From contig NZ_JACDXJ010000001.1 of the NCBI RefSeq assembly GCF_013520865.1, positions 496,001-560,000 of the forward strand: a DNA stretch of 64,000 nucleotides. Reading direction: 5' to 3'. Numbering within the stretch: position 1 is the stretch's first letter; each line of letters begins with the position of its first letter. This document shows positions 1 through 8,414 of this stretch, piece after piece. Position numbers and translations under genes: made by a program. The notes beneath the pieces were generated by a model. It did no database searches. It was not told where the DNA came from and saw nothing but the letters and a program-made list of their open reading frames with translations. Origin of the DNA: Microvirga mediterraneensis. GTDB taxonomy: Bacteria; Pseudomonadota; Alphaproteobacteria; Rhizobiales; Beijerinckiaceae.

Positions 1-156
1 GGTGGTGGAGAGTCGGCTGACCGGCCGCGCCTCCACGTCGATGGAGGTCGCGCTCCGGAAAACCTGCGGGCGCTGCGCGAGGGCGACGCCCGTGCAGGCC
101 AGGGTCGCGGCGGCCGCACCGCCGCCGATCAGGAAGTTCCGCCGGGTCAGCCTCAA
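1..156 (-). CDS. Tat-exported protein, N-terminal fragment (possibly esterase-like/phytase-family)
   Basis: The minus strand continues past cobT into an open frame that runs off the left edge. It begins with a TTG at 156-154 whose last two bases are shared with the cobT stop TGA (155-153), a TTGA overlap typical of translational coupling. The first residues contain a twin-arginine motif, L-T-R-R-N-F-L, then a glycine/alanine-rich hydrophobic stretch and a likely cleavage site near V-A-L-A-Q, so the product should be exported folded by the Tat system. Only about 50 residues are visible. In related genomes I recall an esterase-like protein of the phytase family after cobT. That assignment is context memory and not visible in this fragment. 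No ATG is present, so the start is the less certain part. Confidence 0.6.
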   Translation of the reverse strand, partial: MRLTRRNFLIGGGAAAATLACTGVALAQRPQVFRSATSIDVEARPVSRLSTT

Positions 157-2051
157 GCGACGGCTCTGCGGCGGGGTGCTCCGCGGGATGGGGGCGCGGC
201 ATTCTCCTCGAACAGCTCCGCGAGCTTCTCGGTCATGACGCCGCCGAGTTCCTCAGCGTCGACGATGGTCACCGCGCGGCGGTAATAGCGCGTCACGTCG
301 TGGCCGATGCCGATGGCGATGAGCTCCACGGGAGAGCGGGTCTCGATCTCCTCGATGATGAAGCGCAGATGCCGCTCGAGATAGTTGCCGGGATTGACCG
401 ACAGGGTCGAGTCGTCCACCGGCGCGCCGTCCGAGATCACCATCAGGATGCGCCGCTGCTCGGGCCGGCCCAGCAGGCGCTTATGCGCCCAATCGAGCGC
501 CTCGCCGTCGATGTTCTCCTTGAGCAGGCCCTCGCGCATCATCAGGCCGAGATTCTTGCGCGCACGGCGCCAGGGCGCATCCGCCGACTTGTAGATGATG
601 TGGCGCAGATCGTTCAGGCGGCCGGGATTGGCCGGCTTTCCGTTCTGCAGCCACATCTCGCGGGACTGGCCGCCCTTCCAGGCGCGCGTGGTGAAGCCGA
701 GGATCTCGACCTTCACGCCGCAGCGCTCCAGGGTGCGGGCAAGAATATCCGCGCAGGTGGCCGCGACCGTGATCGGCCGACCGCGCATGGAGCCGGAATT
801 GTCGAGGAGCAGCGTCACCACCGTGTCGCGGAAATTCGTGTCCTGCTCCTGCTTGAAGCTCAGGGGCTGGTAAGGATCCATGATGATGCGCGGCAGGCGC
901 ACCGGATCGAGGGTGCCCTCCTCAAGGTCGAATTCCCAGGACCGGTTCTGCTGCGCCATCAGGCGGCGCTGCAGGCGGTTCGCCAGACGCCCGACCACGC
1001 CCTGCAGGTGGGCGAGCTGCTTGTCGAGATAGGCGCGCAGGCGCGTGAGCTCGTCCGCATCGCAGAGATCCTCCGCGTGAATGATCTCATCGAATTTGTG
1101 GGTAAAGGCCTTGTAGTCGGGGCCTCGGGCCTCGTTGGAGCGCGACGGCGGACGCCAGGATTCGCCGGCATCCTCCGAATCCGCTTCCTCCGATTCCTCG
1201 GGCATCTCGCCGGAAGGACCATCGGCCTCTTCCGTCGCGCCGTCCTCCATCTCGTCGCTCGAATCCTCGCTCATCTCCACCTCGGCCCGGTCGCCTTGGC
1301 TTTCCTGCTCGGATTCTCCCTCGCCCTGCTGTTCCTGCTCCTCGGATTCGTTCTCGTCCTCGTTCTCCTCGTCCTCGGAATCGAGGGCCGCTTCGTCGGC
1401 CATGTCGAGGGAGGAAAGCATGTCGCGGATGTTGCGGGCGAAGCTGCGCTGGTTCTCGATGTTCTTGAGCAGGCCGTCGAGATCGTGTCCGGCGCGATCC
1501 TCGATGAAGTCGCGCCAGAGATCGACGATCTTGGCGGCCGATGCGGGCGGCTTCTCGCCGGTCAGGCGCTCGCGCACCATGAGGGCGAGCGCATCCTCGA
1601 GCGGCGCATCGGCCCGGTCGGTGATCTCCTCGTACTTGCCGCCGCGATGGTAGCGGTCCTCCAGCATGGCCGAGATGTTGGACGAGATGCCGGCCATGCG
1701 CCGCGAGCCGAGGGATTCCACGCGCGCCTGCTCGACCGCGTCGAACACCGCGCGGGCGGCCTGGCCCTCGGGGGCGAGCTTCCGGTGAAGGGCGGTGTCG
1801 TGGCAGGCGAGGCGCAGCGCCATGGCATCGGCATTGCCGCGCAGCACCGCCACGTCCTGCGAGGTCAGCCGCCGGGGCGGCTCCGGCAGGCGGGCCTTGT
1901 CCTGCCCCATGAGCACCGGACGGTCGGACGCATAGGCGACCTCGAGATCGGGCTTGCGGGCGATCGCCTTCATGGTGCCGGCGATGGAGCGCTTCAGCGG
2001 CTCCGCCGGCGCTTCCTTCTTCTCACCCGGCTTGCGGTTCGAGATGGACAT
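153..2051 (-). CDS. cobT: Cobaltochelatase subunit CobT
   Basis: CobT is one of the two AAA+/VWA partners of the aerobic CobN-CobS-CobT complex, which inserts cobalt into hydrogenobyrinic acid a,c-diamide using ATP. The 632-residue product has the usual length and layout. There is a conserved N-terminal half, a long Asp/Glu/Ser/Gln-rich acidic linker around residues 210-310, and a C-terminal von Willebrand A domain with the MIDAS motif D-N-S-G-S-M near residue 415. A second aspartate-containing strand, M-V-I-S-D-G-A-P, lies further on. The start MSISNRKPG is the only sensible one. It lies downstream of cobS on the same strand, separated by about 160 bp that carry two copies of a dispersed palindromic repeat. 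The large subunit cobN is not in the window. Confidence 0.97.
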   Translation of the reverse strand: MSISNRKPGEKKEAPAEPLKRSIAGTMKAIARKPDLEVAYASDRPVLMGQDKARLPEPPRRLTSQDVAVLRGNADAMALRLACHDTALHRKLAPEGQAARAVFDAVEQARVESLGSRRMAGISSNISAMLEDRYHRGGKYEEITDRADAPLEDALALMVRERLTGEKPPASAAKIVDLWRDFIEDRAGHDLDGLLKNIENQRSFARNIRDMLSSLDMADEAALDSEDEENEDENESEEQEQQGEGESEQESQGDRAEVEMSEDSSDEMEDGATEEADGPSGEMPEESEEADSEDAGESWRPPSRSNEARGPDYKAFTHKFDEIIHAEDLCDADELTRLRAYLDKQLAHLQGVVGRLANRLQRRLMAQQNRSWEFDLEEGTLDPVRLPRIIMDPYQPLSFKQEQDTNFRDTVVTLLLDNSGSMRGRPITVAATCADILARTLERCGVKVEILGFTTRAWKGGQSREMWLQNGKPANPGRLNDLRHIIYKSADAPWRRARKNLGLMMREGLLKENIDGEALDWAHKRLLGRPEQRRILMVISDGAPVDDSTLSVNPGNYLERHLRFIIEEIETRSPVELIAIGIGHDVTRYYRRAVTIVDAEELGGVMTEKLAELFEENAAPPSRGAPRRRAVA

Positions 2052-2077
2052 CTCACCTCTCCTGACGCCCGTTGCGT

Positions 2078-2204
2078 GTCATCCCCGCGAAGGCGGGGAT
2101 CCATAACCACGACAGAATGGGGATGGTTGCTGCGTATCCACCTGATCCTGAATCGTTGGCGTTCATGGGTTCCGGGCTCGGCTACCGCCGCCCCGGAATG
2201 ACAG
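2078..2204. repeat. Dispersed palindromic repeat family A, two copies (cobS-cobT gap)
   Basis: Two imperfect palindromes fill the cobS-cobT gap. The first, 2078-2104, reads gtcatccccgcgaaggcggg and then ends in gatccat. The second, 2164-2204, ends in ccccggaatgacag. Both share the GTCAT(C/T)CCCGG...GGGGAT(G)GAC style ends seen again near 18.2, 22.0 and 32.0 kb. The stem could act as an mRNA-stabilising or processing hairpin between the cistrons. Confidence 0.75.
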
Positions 2205-2212
2205 GGCTGGTT

Positions 2213-3202
2213 TTACGACAGCACCATATTCACCGCGCTCTCCGGCAGTTCCTTGCCGAAGGAGCGCTGATAGAACTCGGCCACGAGGGTGCGCTCGAGC
2301 TCGTCGCACTTGTTGAGGAACGTCACGCGGAAGGCGAAGCCCGTGTCGCCGAAGATCTCGGCGTTCTCGGCCCAGGTGATCACCGTGCGCGGGCTCATGA
2401 CGGTCGAGAGATCGCCGTTCATGAAGGCCGAGCGGGTGAGATCGGCCACGCGCACCATCTTGTTGACGATGTCCCGGCCGGACGCATCCTCCTGGTAGTG
2501 CTTCGCCTTGGAGAGGACGATGTCCACCTCCTTGTCGTGCGGCAGGTAGTTGAGCGTCGTGACGATGGACCAGCGGTCCATCTGGCCCTGGTTGATCTGC
2601 TGCGTGCCGTGATAGAGGCCCGAGGTGTCGCCGAGGCCCACCGTGTTGGCGGTGGCGAAGAGGCGGAAGGCGGGGTGAGGCCGGATCACGCGCTTCTGGT
2701 CGAGCAGGGTGAGCTTGCCCGACTGCTCCAGCACGCGCTGGATCACGAACATCACGTCCGGGCGGCCGGCATCGTATTCGTCGAACACGAGGGCCACGTT
2801 GTTCTGAAGGGCCCAAGGGAGAATGCCGTCCTGGAAGGCGGTGACCTGCTTGCCGTCCTGCAGCACGATGGCGTCCTTGCCGACGAGGTCGATACGCGAC
2901 ACGTGGCTGTCCAGGTTCACGCGCACGCAGGGCCAGTTGAGGCGGGCCGCCACCTGCTCGATATGGGTCGACTTGCCGGTGCCGTGATAGCCCGTGATCA
3001 TGACGCGGCGGTTGCGCGCGAAGCCGGCCAGGATGGCGAGGGTCGTATCCCGGTCGAAGAGATAATCGGGGTCGAGATCCGGCACGTGCTGCTCGGCTTG
3101 CGAAAAGGCGGGAACCTCCAGATCCGAGTCGATCCCGAAGACCTGTCGCACGGACACCTTCATGTCAGGCAGAAGGGTCGCTGTCTCGGTTTGTGCCGTC
3201 AT
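2213..3202 (-). CDS. cobS: Cobaltochelatase subunit CobS (AAA+ ATPase)
   Basis: CobS is the AAA+ motor of the aerobic cobaltochelatase and forms a ring with CobT that powers CobN. The 329-residue protein has Walker [10 protein letters not shown] near residue 70 and Walker [12 protein letters not shown] about 60 residues later. An Asn-containing sensor-1 strand (L-F-A-T-A-N-T) and an Arg-rich sensor region follow. The N-terminal [12 protein letters not shown] segment is typical of CobS. It is upstream of cobT on the same strand, so the pair is probably co-transcribed, with the repeat-filled gap in between. No cobalamin riboswitch is evident in the 115 bp before the start. Confidence 0.97.
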   Translation of the reverse strand: MTAQTETATLLPDMKVSVRQVFGIDSDLEVPAFSQAEQHVPDLDPDYLFDRDTTLAILAGFARNRRVMITGYHGTGKSTHIEQVAARLNWPCVRVNLDSHVSRIDLVGKDAIVLQDGKQVTAFQDGILPWALQNNVALVFDEYDAGRPDVMFVIQRVLEQSGKLTLLDQKRVIRPHPAFRLFATANTVGLGDTSGLYHGTQQINQGQMDRWSIVTTLNYLPHDKEVDIVLSKAKHYQEDASGRDIVNKMVRVADLTRSAFMNGDLSTVMSPRTVITWAENAEIFGDTGFAFRVTFLNKCDELERTLVAEFYQRSFGKELPESAVNMVLS

Positions 3203-3318
3203 AGGGGCCTCTCGGTCTTTGAAGTTTGTCTCGAAAACGTCACGGGCTTCTTAACCCCCATGACGGAATGGCGCAATTTCCTAATGCGCGTAGCTGCCTT
3301 GCCTAAAAGACTACCATG

Positions 3319-3948
3319 TCAGCACAGGCCGGCGCTCTTGAGGGCATCGTGCGCCTTGATGATGTCGCGCAGGCGCTCCTCGAAGGATCGGTCGCCGCCG
3401 TTGGCGTCCGGGTGGAAGCGCTTCACCAGGGACTTGTACTGGGCCTTGATGGCGGGACCGTCGGCGGTCTCGTCGAGCCCGAGGATGTCGAGCGCCCGGC
3501 GCACCGCTCCGCTGTAGCGCGGACGCTTGGGCTCGGGGCGGGCCCGGCTGGTGCGGGCCTGGGTGAAATCCTCGCCCTTGAGGATCCCGAGGGGATCGAA
3601 ATAGCCCCAATCCCGCGGCTCGGCCTTGGCGCCTTGCTCCTCGCCCTGGCCGGATCCGTTCATGCCCATGGTCCAGGTCGGGCGGTGGCCGATGATGGAA
3701 TCCTTCTGGAAGGCCGCAACGGCGGAATCCGACATGCCGGCGAAGTAATTATACGAGGCGTTGTACTCGCGCACGTGCTGGAGGCAGAAGCGCCAATACT
3801 GCCCTTCCCGGTCCCGCCCCTTGGGCGCGCGGAATTCCCCCGCCGCCTTGCAGGTCGGGTGCTCGCAGACGGGACCCTTGGCCTCCTGCGGCTCTTCGCA
3901 GGAAGGCTTGATCCGGATACGGTCGAAAAGAGGCGAGTTGAGATCCAT
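3319..3948 (-). CDS. DnaJ-like protein with C-terminal J domain
   Basis: The 209-residue protein carries its J domain at the C terminus (about residues 145-206), with the Hsp70-activating H-P-D tripeptide in K-R-F-H-P-D-A-N-G-G-D. There is no Gly/Phe-rich, zinc-finger or substrate-binding region as in true DnaJ, so it is a class III J protein. The N-terminal part has a Cys-rich stretch (C-E-E-P..C-E-H-P-T-C-K) and an aromatic segment (Q-Y-W-R-F-C-L-Q-H-V-R-E-Y-N) that look family-specific. It lies upstream of cobS with 116 bp between them and is divergent from bolA. The client and DnaK partner cannot be read from sequence. Confidence 0.9.
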   Translation of the reverse strand: MDLNSPLFDRIRIKPSCEEPQEAKGPVCEHPTCKAAGEFRAPKGRDREGQYWRFCLQHVREYNASYNYFAGMSDSAVAAFQKDSIIGHRPTWTMGMNGSGQGEEQGAKAEPRDWGYFDPLGILKGEDFTQARTSRARPEPKRPRYSGAVRRALDILGLDETADGPAIKAQYKSLVKRFHPDANGGDRSFEERLRDIIKAHDALKSAGLC

Positions 3949-4038
3949 GATTCAGTGATTATGAGTGGCTTGGGGCCTTGCGCCAAGGCCTGAACGCTTT
4001 TCGCCGCAGACCCGTTCAAAAAGGTTTTACAAATCAGC

Positions 4039-4305
4039 ATGACCCTTCAGCACTGGATCACACAGACTTTGCAGGAGAGCCTGCAGCCGACCGACCTGAC
4101 CGTCATCGACGAATCAGAAAAGCATCACGGCCATGCCGGGTGGCGGGAAGGCGGGGAAACTCATTTCCAGGTTAATATCGTGTCGCAAGCCTTCTCCGGC
4201 AAGAGCCGGGTCGCGCGTCACAGGCTCGTGAACGAGGTTCTGAAAGGCGCCTTCGACAGGGGCCTGCACGCCCTGGCGATTCAGGCCAAGGCGCCGGGTG
4301 AGTGA
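4039..4305 (+). CDS. bolA: BolA family protein
   Basis: This 88-residue protein has the BolA fold signature. An N-terminal helix is followed by L-T-V-I-D-E-S-E-K-H-H-G-H and then H-F-Q-V-N-I-V-S-Q-A-F-S-G-K-S-R-V-A-R-H-R. The strand-helix R-V-x-R-H-R-x-V-x-x-x-L is the conserved core. The histidines of the E-K-H-H-G-H loop and the C-terminal H-A-L-A-I are where BolA proteins coordinate [2Fe-2S] clusters with monothiol glutaredoxins. The role is presumably iron-sulfur handling or iron sensing. It is divergent from the DnaJ-like gene and tail-to-tail with the orphan ORF that ends at 4318. Confidence 0.93.
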   Translation: MTLQHWITQTLQESLQPTDLTVIDESEKHHGHAGWREGGETHFQVNIVSQAFSGKSRVARHRLVNEVLKGAFDRGLHALAIQAKAPGE

Positions 4306-4317
4306 GGAAGACGGCTT

Positions 4318-4830
4318 CTAATCCAGCTGTCCGTTCCATTCCCAAGGATGCTTGATGCCTAAGCTTTTGAGTCCCTGATGAACAAGCCAAGGCGTCCATG
4401 GCCTTCCGTGCGGGGCGATGATGCGACGGCGGTCAAGCTCCATCACTATCAAGTGCGGAGAGGTTACCCCGACCTCTCCAAGTTCTTTGAAAATGGGCTT
4501 TAGTGCACTTGCCCAAGTCACAGTGACTCGCGTTCTGTAGGGCACGACTTCATTGAGAGGCGTAGCAGGCACCTTGGTCTTTCTGGGTTTTAACGCAAGG
4601 TGCTCTGCCTCAAACAAAGACGTTTCATGACCGACATCGTCAGGGGCCCTTTCAAGACCCTGTAGCGCCTGATTTACCCCGCGTCTCCCTGTACGATTGG
4701 AAGCGGCTTTGAAGCGTCGAACCGCTTTGCGAGCCGCCTTATCGTTTTCACCGTATTGATTGACGCAATCGCGCTCATAGGACAGCCTTTTGTTCTCCTG
4801 GGGCGAACGTTTGCGGTCAGACTTGTTCAT
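4318..4830 (-). CDS. Hypothetical protein, atypical base composition
   Basis: I do not recognise this 170-residue ORF. The N-terminal third is strongly basic and charged (MNKSDRKRSPQENKRLSYER). The C-terminal part contains R-R-R-I-I-A-P-H-G-R-P-W-T-P-W-L-V-H-Q-G-L-K-S-L-G. That segment loosely recalls the 'rgi.tp.G..W....v...L..lG' pattern seen near the end of the recombinase domain of serine recombinases, but the rest of such an enzyme is absent. Sampled lines here are about 47-53% G+C, against roughly 65% in neighbours, which suggests recent acquisition. It sits between bolA and a thiolase, with no operon partner and no obvious Shine-Dalgarno. Coding status is likely from the length and frame, but the function is unknown. 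Confidence 0.6.
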   Translation of the reverse strand: MNKSDRKRSPQENKRLSYERDCVNQYGENDKAARKAVRRFKAASNRTGRRGVNQALQGLERAPDDVGHETSLFEAEHLALKPRKTKVPATPLNEVVPYRTRVTVTWASALKPIFKELGEVGVTSPHLIVMELDRRRIIAPHGRPWTPWLVHQGLKSLGIKHPWEWNGQLD

Positions 4831-4892
4831 CGTGAGTATCCTGGCATCTCATTCGACCGCCCGCACGAGCAATCTAGCGACATGATACTCTA

Positions 4893-6059
4893 TTACTTGA
4901 TCCGCTCAAGCACGCTCACGTAGTTCGCCACGGCCGCGCCGCCCATGTTGAAGATGCCGCCGAGCTTCGGGTTCCTGACCTGGATGCCGCCGGCCTCCTC
5001 GCAGAGCTGCATGGCGGAGAGCGCGTGCATGGAGACGCCGGTGGCCCCGATCGGATGACCCTTGGCCTTGAGGCCGCCGGAGGGGTTCACCGGCAGCTTA
5101 CCGTCTCGGTTCGTCCAGCCCTCCTTGACGGCGATAGCGCCCTGCCCGGGGGCCGTCAGGCCCATGGCCTCGTACTCGATGAGCTCCGCGATGGTGAAGC
5201 AGTCGTGGGTCTCGACGAAGGAGAGATCGGACAGCTGGACGCCCGCCTGGGACAGGGCCCGCCGCCAGGCTTCCGCGCAACCCTCGAACTGGACGATGTC
5301 GCGCTTCGACATGGGCAGGAAATCCTGCGCATGGGCCGTGGCCCGGAAGGCCACCGCGCGCTTCATCCTGAGCGCCGTCTCGGTGTCGGCCAGGACCAGG
5401 GCGGCGGCGCCGTCGGAGACCAGCGAGCAATCCGTGCGCTTCAGGGGACCGGCGACGTAAGGGTTCTTCTCGCTCTCCGCGCGGCAGAAATCGAAGCCCA
5501 GATCCTTGCGCATCTGCGCGTAGGGGTTGTCGACGCCGTTCCTGTGGTTCTTAGCGGCGATCAGGGCGAGCGCGTCGGACTGGTCGCCGTAGCGCTGGAA
5601 ATAGGTTCCGGCGATCTTGCCGAAGACGCCCGCGAACCCGCCCGGCGTGCCGCCGTCCTCCGGCAGGTAGGAGGCCTTGAGCAGGATGTTGCCGATCTCG
5701 GGCCCCGGCGTCTTCGTCATCTGCTCGACGCCGACCACCAGCACGGTCTTGGCGCGCCTCGCCTCGATGGTCTTGATCGCCTGATGCACGGCGGCCGAAC
5801 CGGTCGCGCAGGCATTCTCGACCCGGGTCGCCGGCTTGAACCGGAAGCTGTCGCTGGCCTGGAAAACCAGGGAAGCGGTGAAGTCCTGGGCCGAGAACCC
5901 TCCGTTGAAATGACCGAGCACCACCTCGTCCACATCCTCAGGCCCGAGGCCCGCATGCTCCAGCGCCTCGTTGGTGACGCGGACGATCAGGCTTTCGACG
6001 GACTCGGCGTCGAGCTTGCCGAAGGGGGTATGGGCCCAGCCGACGATGCAGGCAGTCAT
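4893..6059 (-). CDS. Thiolase family protein (SCP-x type acetyl-CoA acetyltransferase)
   Basis: This 388-residue thiolase-fold enzyme should catalyse thiolytic cleavage or condensation of acyl-CoAs. Residues matching the family are the N-terminal nucleophile region V-E-N-A-C-A-T-G-S-A-A-V-H, the middle motif S-F-V-E-T-H-D-C-F-T-I-A-E, and the C-terminal G-H-P-I-G-A-T-G with the catalytic histidine. The V-E-T-H-D-C-F-T pattern points to the SCP2/SCP-x thiolase branch rather than degradative FadA. The start is set at the ATG at 6059 (MTACIVGWAHTPFG) because a GAGGAGA Shine-Dalgarno precedes it. The frame is open for another 30 unconserved codons upstream. The zinc-ribbon/OB-fold (DUF35) partner that often accompanies these thiolases is not adjacent. 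Confidence 0.9.
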   Translation of the reverse strand: MTACIVGWAHTPFGKLDAESVESLIVRVTNEALEHAGLGPEDVDEVVLGHFNGGFSAQDFTASLVFQASDSFRFKPATRVENACATGSAAVHQAIKTIEARRAKTVLVVGVEQMTKTPGPEIGNILLKASYLPEDGGTPGGFAGVFGKIAGTYFQRYGDQSDALALIAAKNHRNGVDNPYAQMRKDLGFDFCRAESEKNPYVAGPLKRTDCSLVSDGAAALVLADTETALRMKRAVAFRATAHAQDFLPMSKRDIVQFEGCAEAWRRALSQAGVQLSDLSFVETHDCFTIAELIEYEAMGLTAPGQGAIAVKEGWTNRDGKLPVNPSGGLKAKGHPIGATGVSMHALSAMQLCEEAGGIQVRNPKLGGIFNMGGAAVANYVSVLERIK

Positions 6060-6217
6060 GGATGTCTCCTCGGAGAAGGTGTTGTTGGAGGACAAAGTGG
6101 CCCTCTTTGGAGCCTTCAGCAAGTCGGGCATTCCATGCTGAGGCCGCATCAGGGTCTTGAGCCCGGCCCTTTCCTGTCGTTCATCGGTGGCTGACGCGAA
6201 TCACGAAGGATAGTCCC

Positions 6218-6796
6218 ATGCGCCTGTGTGTCTTCTGCGGTTCCAGCAGCGGCCAGGATCCGGTTTATCTCGCGGCGGCCCGGTCGCTCGGCGAGGCCCT
6301 GGCGGCTCAAGGCATCGAGCTGGTCTATGGCGGCGCCTCGGTCGGGCTCATGGGCGCGGTCGCCGACGCGGCCCTCGGAAAGGGCGGCCACGTGATCGGC
6401 GTGATGCCGCAGGCGCTGGTGGACAAGGAAATCGCCCATCGGTCCTTGAGCGATCTGCGGGTGGTCGGCTCCATGCACGAGCGCAAGGCCCTGATGGCCG
6501 AACTCTCCGACGGGTTCATCGCCCTGCCCGGGGGCCTCGGCACCTTCGAGGAATTGTTCGAGGTCTGGACCTGGGCGCAGCTCGGCTACCATCGCAAGCC
6601 CTGCGCCCTTCTGAACGCGGGCGGCTTCTACGACAAGCTGACCGATTTCCTGGACGACGTGGTCGAGCGTGGTTTCGTGAAGCCGATCCACCGGGCGATG
6701 CTGATCGTCGAGGAGGAGCCCGCCGCCCTCATCGCGGCCGTTCGCGCCTACGAACCGCCGAAGGTCGACAAGTGGATCAAGGCGGGCGAGCGGTGA
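6218..6796 (+). CDS. LOG family protein (TIGR00730 Rossmann fold)
   Basis: This is a 192-residue Rossmann-fold protein of the LOG/YgdH group, whose characterised members hydrolyse the N-glycosidic bond of (cytokinin) nucleoside monophosphates to release a base and ribose 5-phosphate. The N terminus C-V-F-C-G-S-S-S-G and Y-G-G-A-S-V-G-L-M-G form the nucleotide loops. The diagnostic P-G-G-L-G-T-F-E-E-L-F-E motif carries the catalytic Glu and Thr. A related bacterial function is nucleotide salvage or sanitation rather than cytokinin signalling. Its stop TGA overlaps the GTG start of the Nudix gene, so the two are probably translationally coupled. Confidence 0.94.
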   Translation: MRLCVFCGSSSGQDPVYLAAARSLGEALAAQGIELVYGGASVGLMGAVADAALGKGGHVIGVMPQALVDKEIAHRSLSDLRVVGSMHERKALMAELSDGFIALPGGLGTFEELFEVWTWAQLGYHRKPCALLNAGGFYDKLTDFLDDVVERGFVKPIHRAMLIVEEEPAALIAAVRAYEPPKVDKWIKAGER

Positions 6797-7203
6797 TCGA
6801 GATCGTCACCGCCCTGGTGCGCGACCGGCGCGGGCATGTTCTTCTCGTGCGCAAGCGCGGCACGGACATCTTCATGCAGCCGGGCGGCAAGCGCGAGCCG
6901 GGCGAAAGCAATCTGGATTCGCTGGCGCGGGAGCTTTCCGAGGAACTCGGCTGCGGCCTCGTTCCGGGTTCCACGAGAGAACTCGGAATCTTCGAGGCTC
7001 CGGCGGCGAACGAGCCGGGGCAACGGGTGCGGGCCGCCATCTATGCGGCCAGCCTCGAGGGCGCCATCGTCTGCAAGGCCGAGATCGAAGACCATATCTG
7101 GATCGACCCGCGCGAACCGGGTGACACACCGCTGGCCCCGCTCACGCGAGACACGGTCCTGCTCCTCGCCCTGTCGCTCAACGAGAGCGCTCAACCCTTG
7201 TAG
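6793..7203 (+). CDS. Nudix hydrolase
   Basis: The 136-residue product has a complete Nudix box, G-x5-E-x7-R-E-L-x-E-E-x-G-C, starting at G-K-R-E-P-G-E. This is the Mg2+-binding catalytic helix that cleaves nucleoside diphosphates linked to another moiety. The start is the GTG at 6793, giving a GTGA overlap with the stop of the LOG gene. Upstream residues in this frame are the out-of-frame shadow of that gene. Substrate is not predictable, but coupling with a LOG-type phosphoribohydrolase suggests nucleotide clean-up. The 3' end overlaps the convergent oxygenase gene by 13 bp. Confidence 0.92.
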   Translation: MIEIVTALVRDRRGHVLLVRKRGTDIFMQPGGKREPGESNLDSLARELSEELGCGLVPGSTRELGIFEAPAANEPGQRVRAAIYAASLEGAIVCKAEIEDHIWIDPREPGDTPLAPLTRDTVLLLALSLNESAQPL

Positions 7204-8345
7204 GCGACCACGCCCTCGCCGAGACGGGCGTTGTTCGCCTCTCGAATCTTGGCGGCCTCCTCGTCGTAGAGGAAGGGCAGGAAGGCGAAGCGGCGCCCTT
7301 CGGTCACGCGGGATACCGCATGGAGAAGCGGGCACGAGAACACCACCGCGCCGCCCGGGGGAGCCTTGTAGCTGCGCGATCCGTATTCGGGGAAGCTCAC
7401 CTCGCCGCCCTCGAAATCGCCGTTGAGATTGATGGAGACCGCGAAGCGGCGATGGGCCGTGCCGCTCGTCGTGTTGTCGCGATGCGCGCGGAAGTGCCCG
7501 CCGTCCTCCGCCGCGTAGCAGGAGACGATGTAGCGCTCCATGCGGGTGGGCTTGAAGAAGTGCACTCGCTCGATCTCCGGATTGATGCGGCGGATGATGC
7601 GGTGCTGCACCTGCCGGATCAGGTTCTGGTCCTGGATCGTATAATCCTTGCGCCTTTTGTGGCTCGCATCATGGATGGCGACGGTCTTGCCGTCGACCTC
7701 GCGCATGAAGCCCGATTCCTCGCCGCCGTGCTTCTCGTAGAGGCCGATCAGGTGCCGGCAGAATTCCGGCTCGAACACGTCCGGAATGACCAGCACCGGA
7801 GCCGGGATCTCGAACCCGGCGAACCGGTCCACCGGCGGCAGGGCGCGCAGATAGGCCATCACCTTCTCCCGGTCGCTGCCGTCCTGTTCGAACGGGAAGA
7901 CGGCGCGCACCCGCAGGGTGGGGTTGAGCACCATCCAGAAGCGGCGGATCGGAACCTGCGATTGACCCGGCGACGTGTTGCGCGGAAGAGCCCCGTAGAG
8001 CCGCCCGACAGCACCGTCGAAGTCCCAGAAATGGCGAATGCCGGGAACGATCTGCCGGGCTCGCATTCCTGTTTCGTCCGACGGGTCCATGCTCACGCCG
8101 AAGATCGCGACCTTGTCGTCGTCGAATAGGTCGCGGTGCTCTTCCTGGAACGACGCCAGGGCTGCTCGCCCGATGTCGTCCGAGCCCGTCCCGTAGAAAC
8201 ACAGGACGATGTAGCGACCGGCCACCGTATCGAAGCTGAATTGCGGATTGCTGGTCGAGTTCTGTTTGAACCCGGGAGCCGGATCGCCGACCTGGAGGAT
8301 ACGGTAGGCCGGCTGGACGGTCTCGGATGCAGCGGCAGCGGTCAT
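7191..8345 (-). CDS. Redoxin-like / 2OG-Fe(II) oxygenase fusion protein
   Basis: The 384-residue protein joins two folds. Residues about 15-185 resemble a peroxiredoxin/AhpC thioredoxin fold (G-D-P-A-P-G-F then Y-I-V-L-C-F-Y-G-T-G-S-D-D). The position where a peroxidatic Cys would follow (TPGC/TxVC) reads G-T-G-S, so peroxidase activity is unlikely. Residues about 190-375 form a prolyl-4-hydroxylase-type dioxygenase domain. It has the iron ligands H-x-D in H-F-R-A-H-R-D-N-T, a distal His in P-L-L-H-A-V-S-R-V, and an Arg three residues on that could bind 2-oxoglutarate. The substrate is unknown. It is probably monocistronic. I believe such fusions occur in other Hyphomicrobiales, but this was not checked. 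Confidence 0.88.
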   Translation of the reverse strand: MTAAAASETVQPAYRILQVGDPAPGFKQNSTSNPQFSFDTVAGRYIVLCFYGTGSDDIGRAALASFQEEHRDLFDDDKVAIFGVSMDPSDETGMRARQIVPGIRHFWDFDGAVGRLYGALPRNTSPGQSQVPIRRFWMVLNPTLRVRAVFPFEQDGSDREKVMAYLRALPPVDRFAGFEIPAPVLVIPDVFEPEFCRHLIGLYEKHGGEESGFMREVDGKTVAIHDASHKRRKDYTIQDQNLIRQVQHRIIRRINPEIERVHFFKPTRMERYIVSCYAAEDGGHFRAHRDNTTSGTAHRRFAVSINLNGDFEGGEVSFPEYGSRSYKAPPGGAVVFSCPLLHAVSRVTEGRRFAFLPFLYDEEAAKIREANNARLGEGVVAYKG

Positions 8346-8414
8346 GGAAGAAGGCCCGGCGGATTGAACGTTATGTAATCTTGTTCGTTATCACGCCGTT
8401 GCCGCAGCGACAAG

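Noticed and set aside
2..238. 78-codon plus-strand frame at the left edge
   Set aside because: It lies opposite the Tat-signal gene and the cobT 3' end and has an arginine-rich shadow composition.
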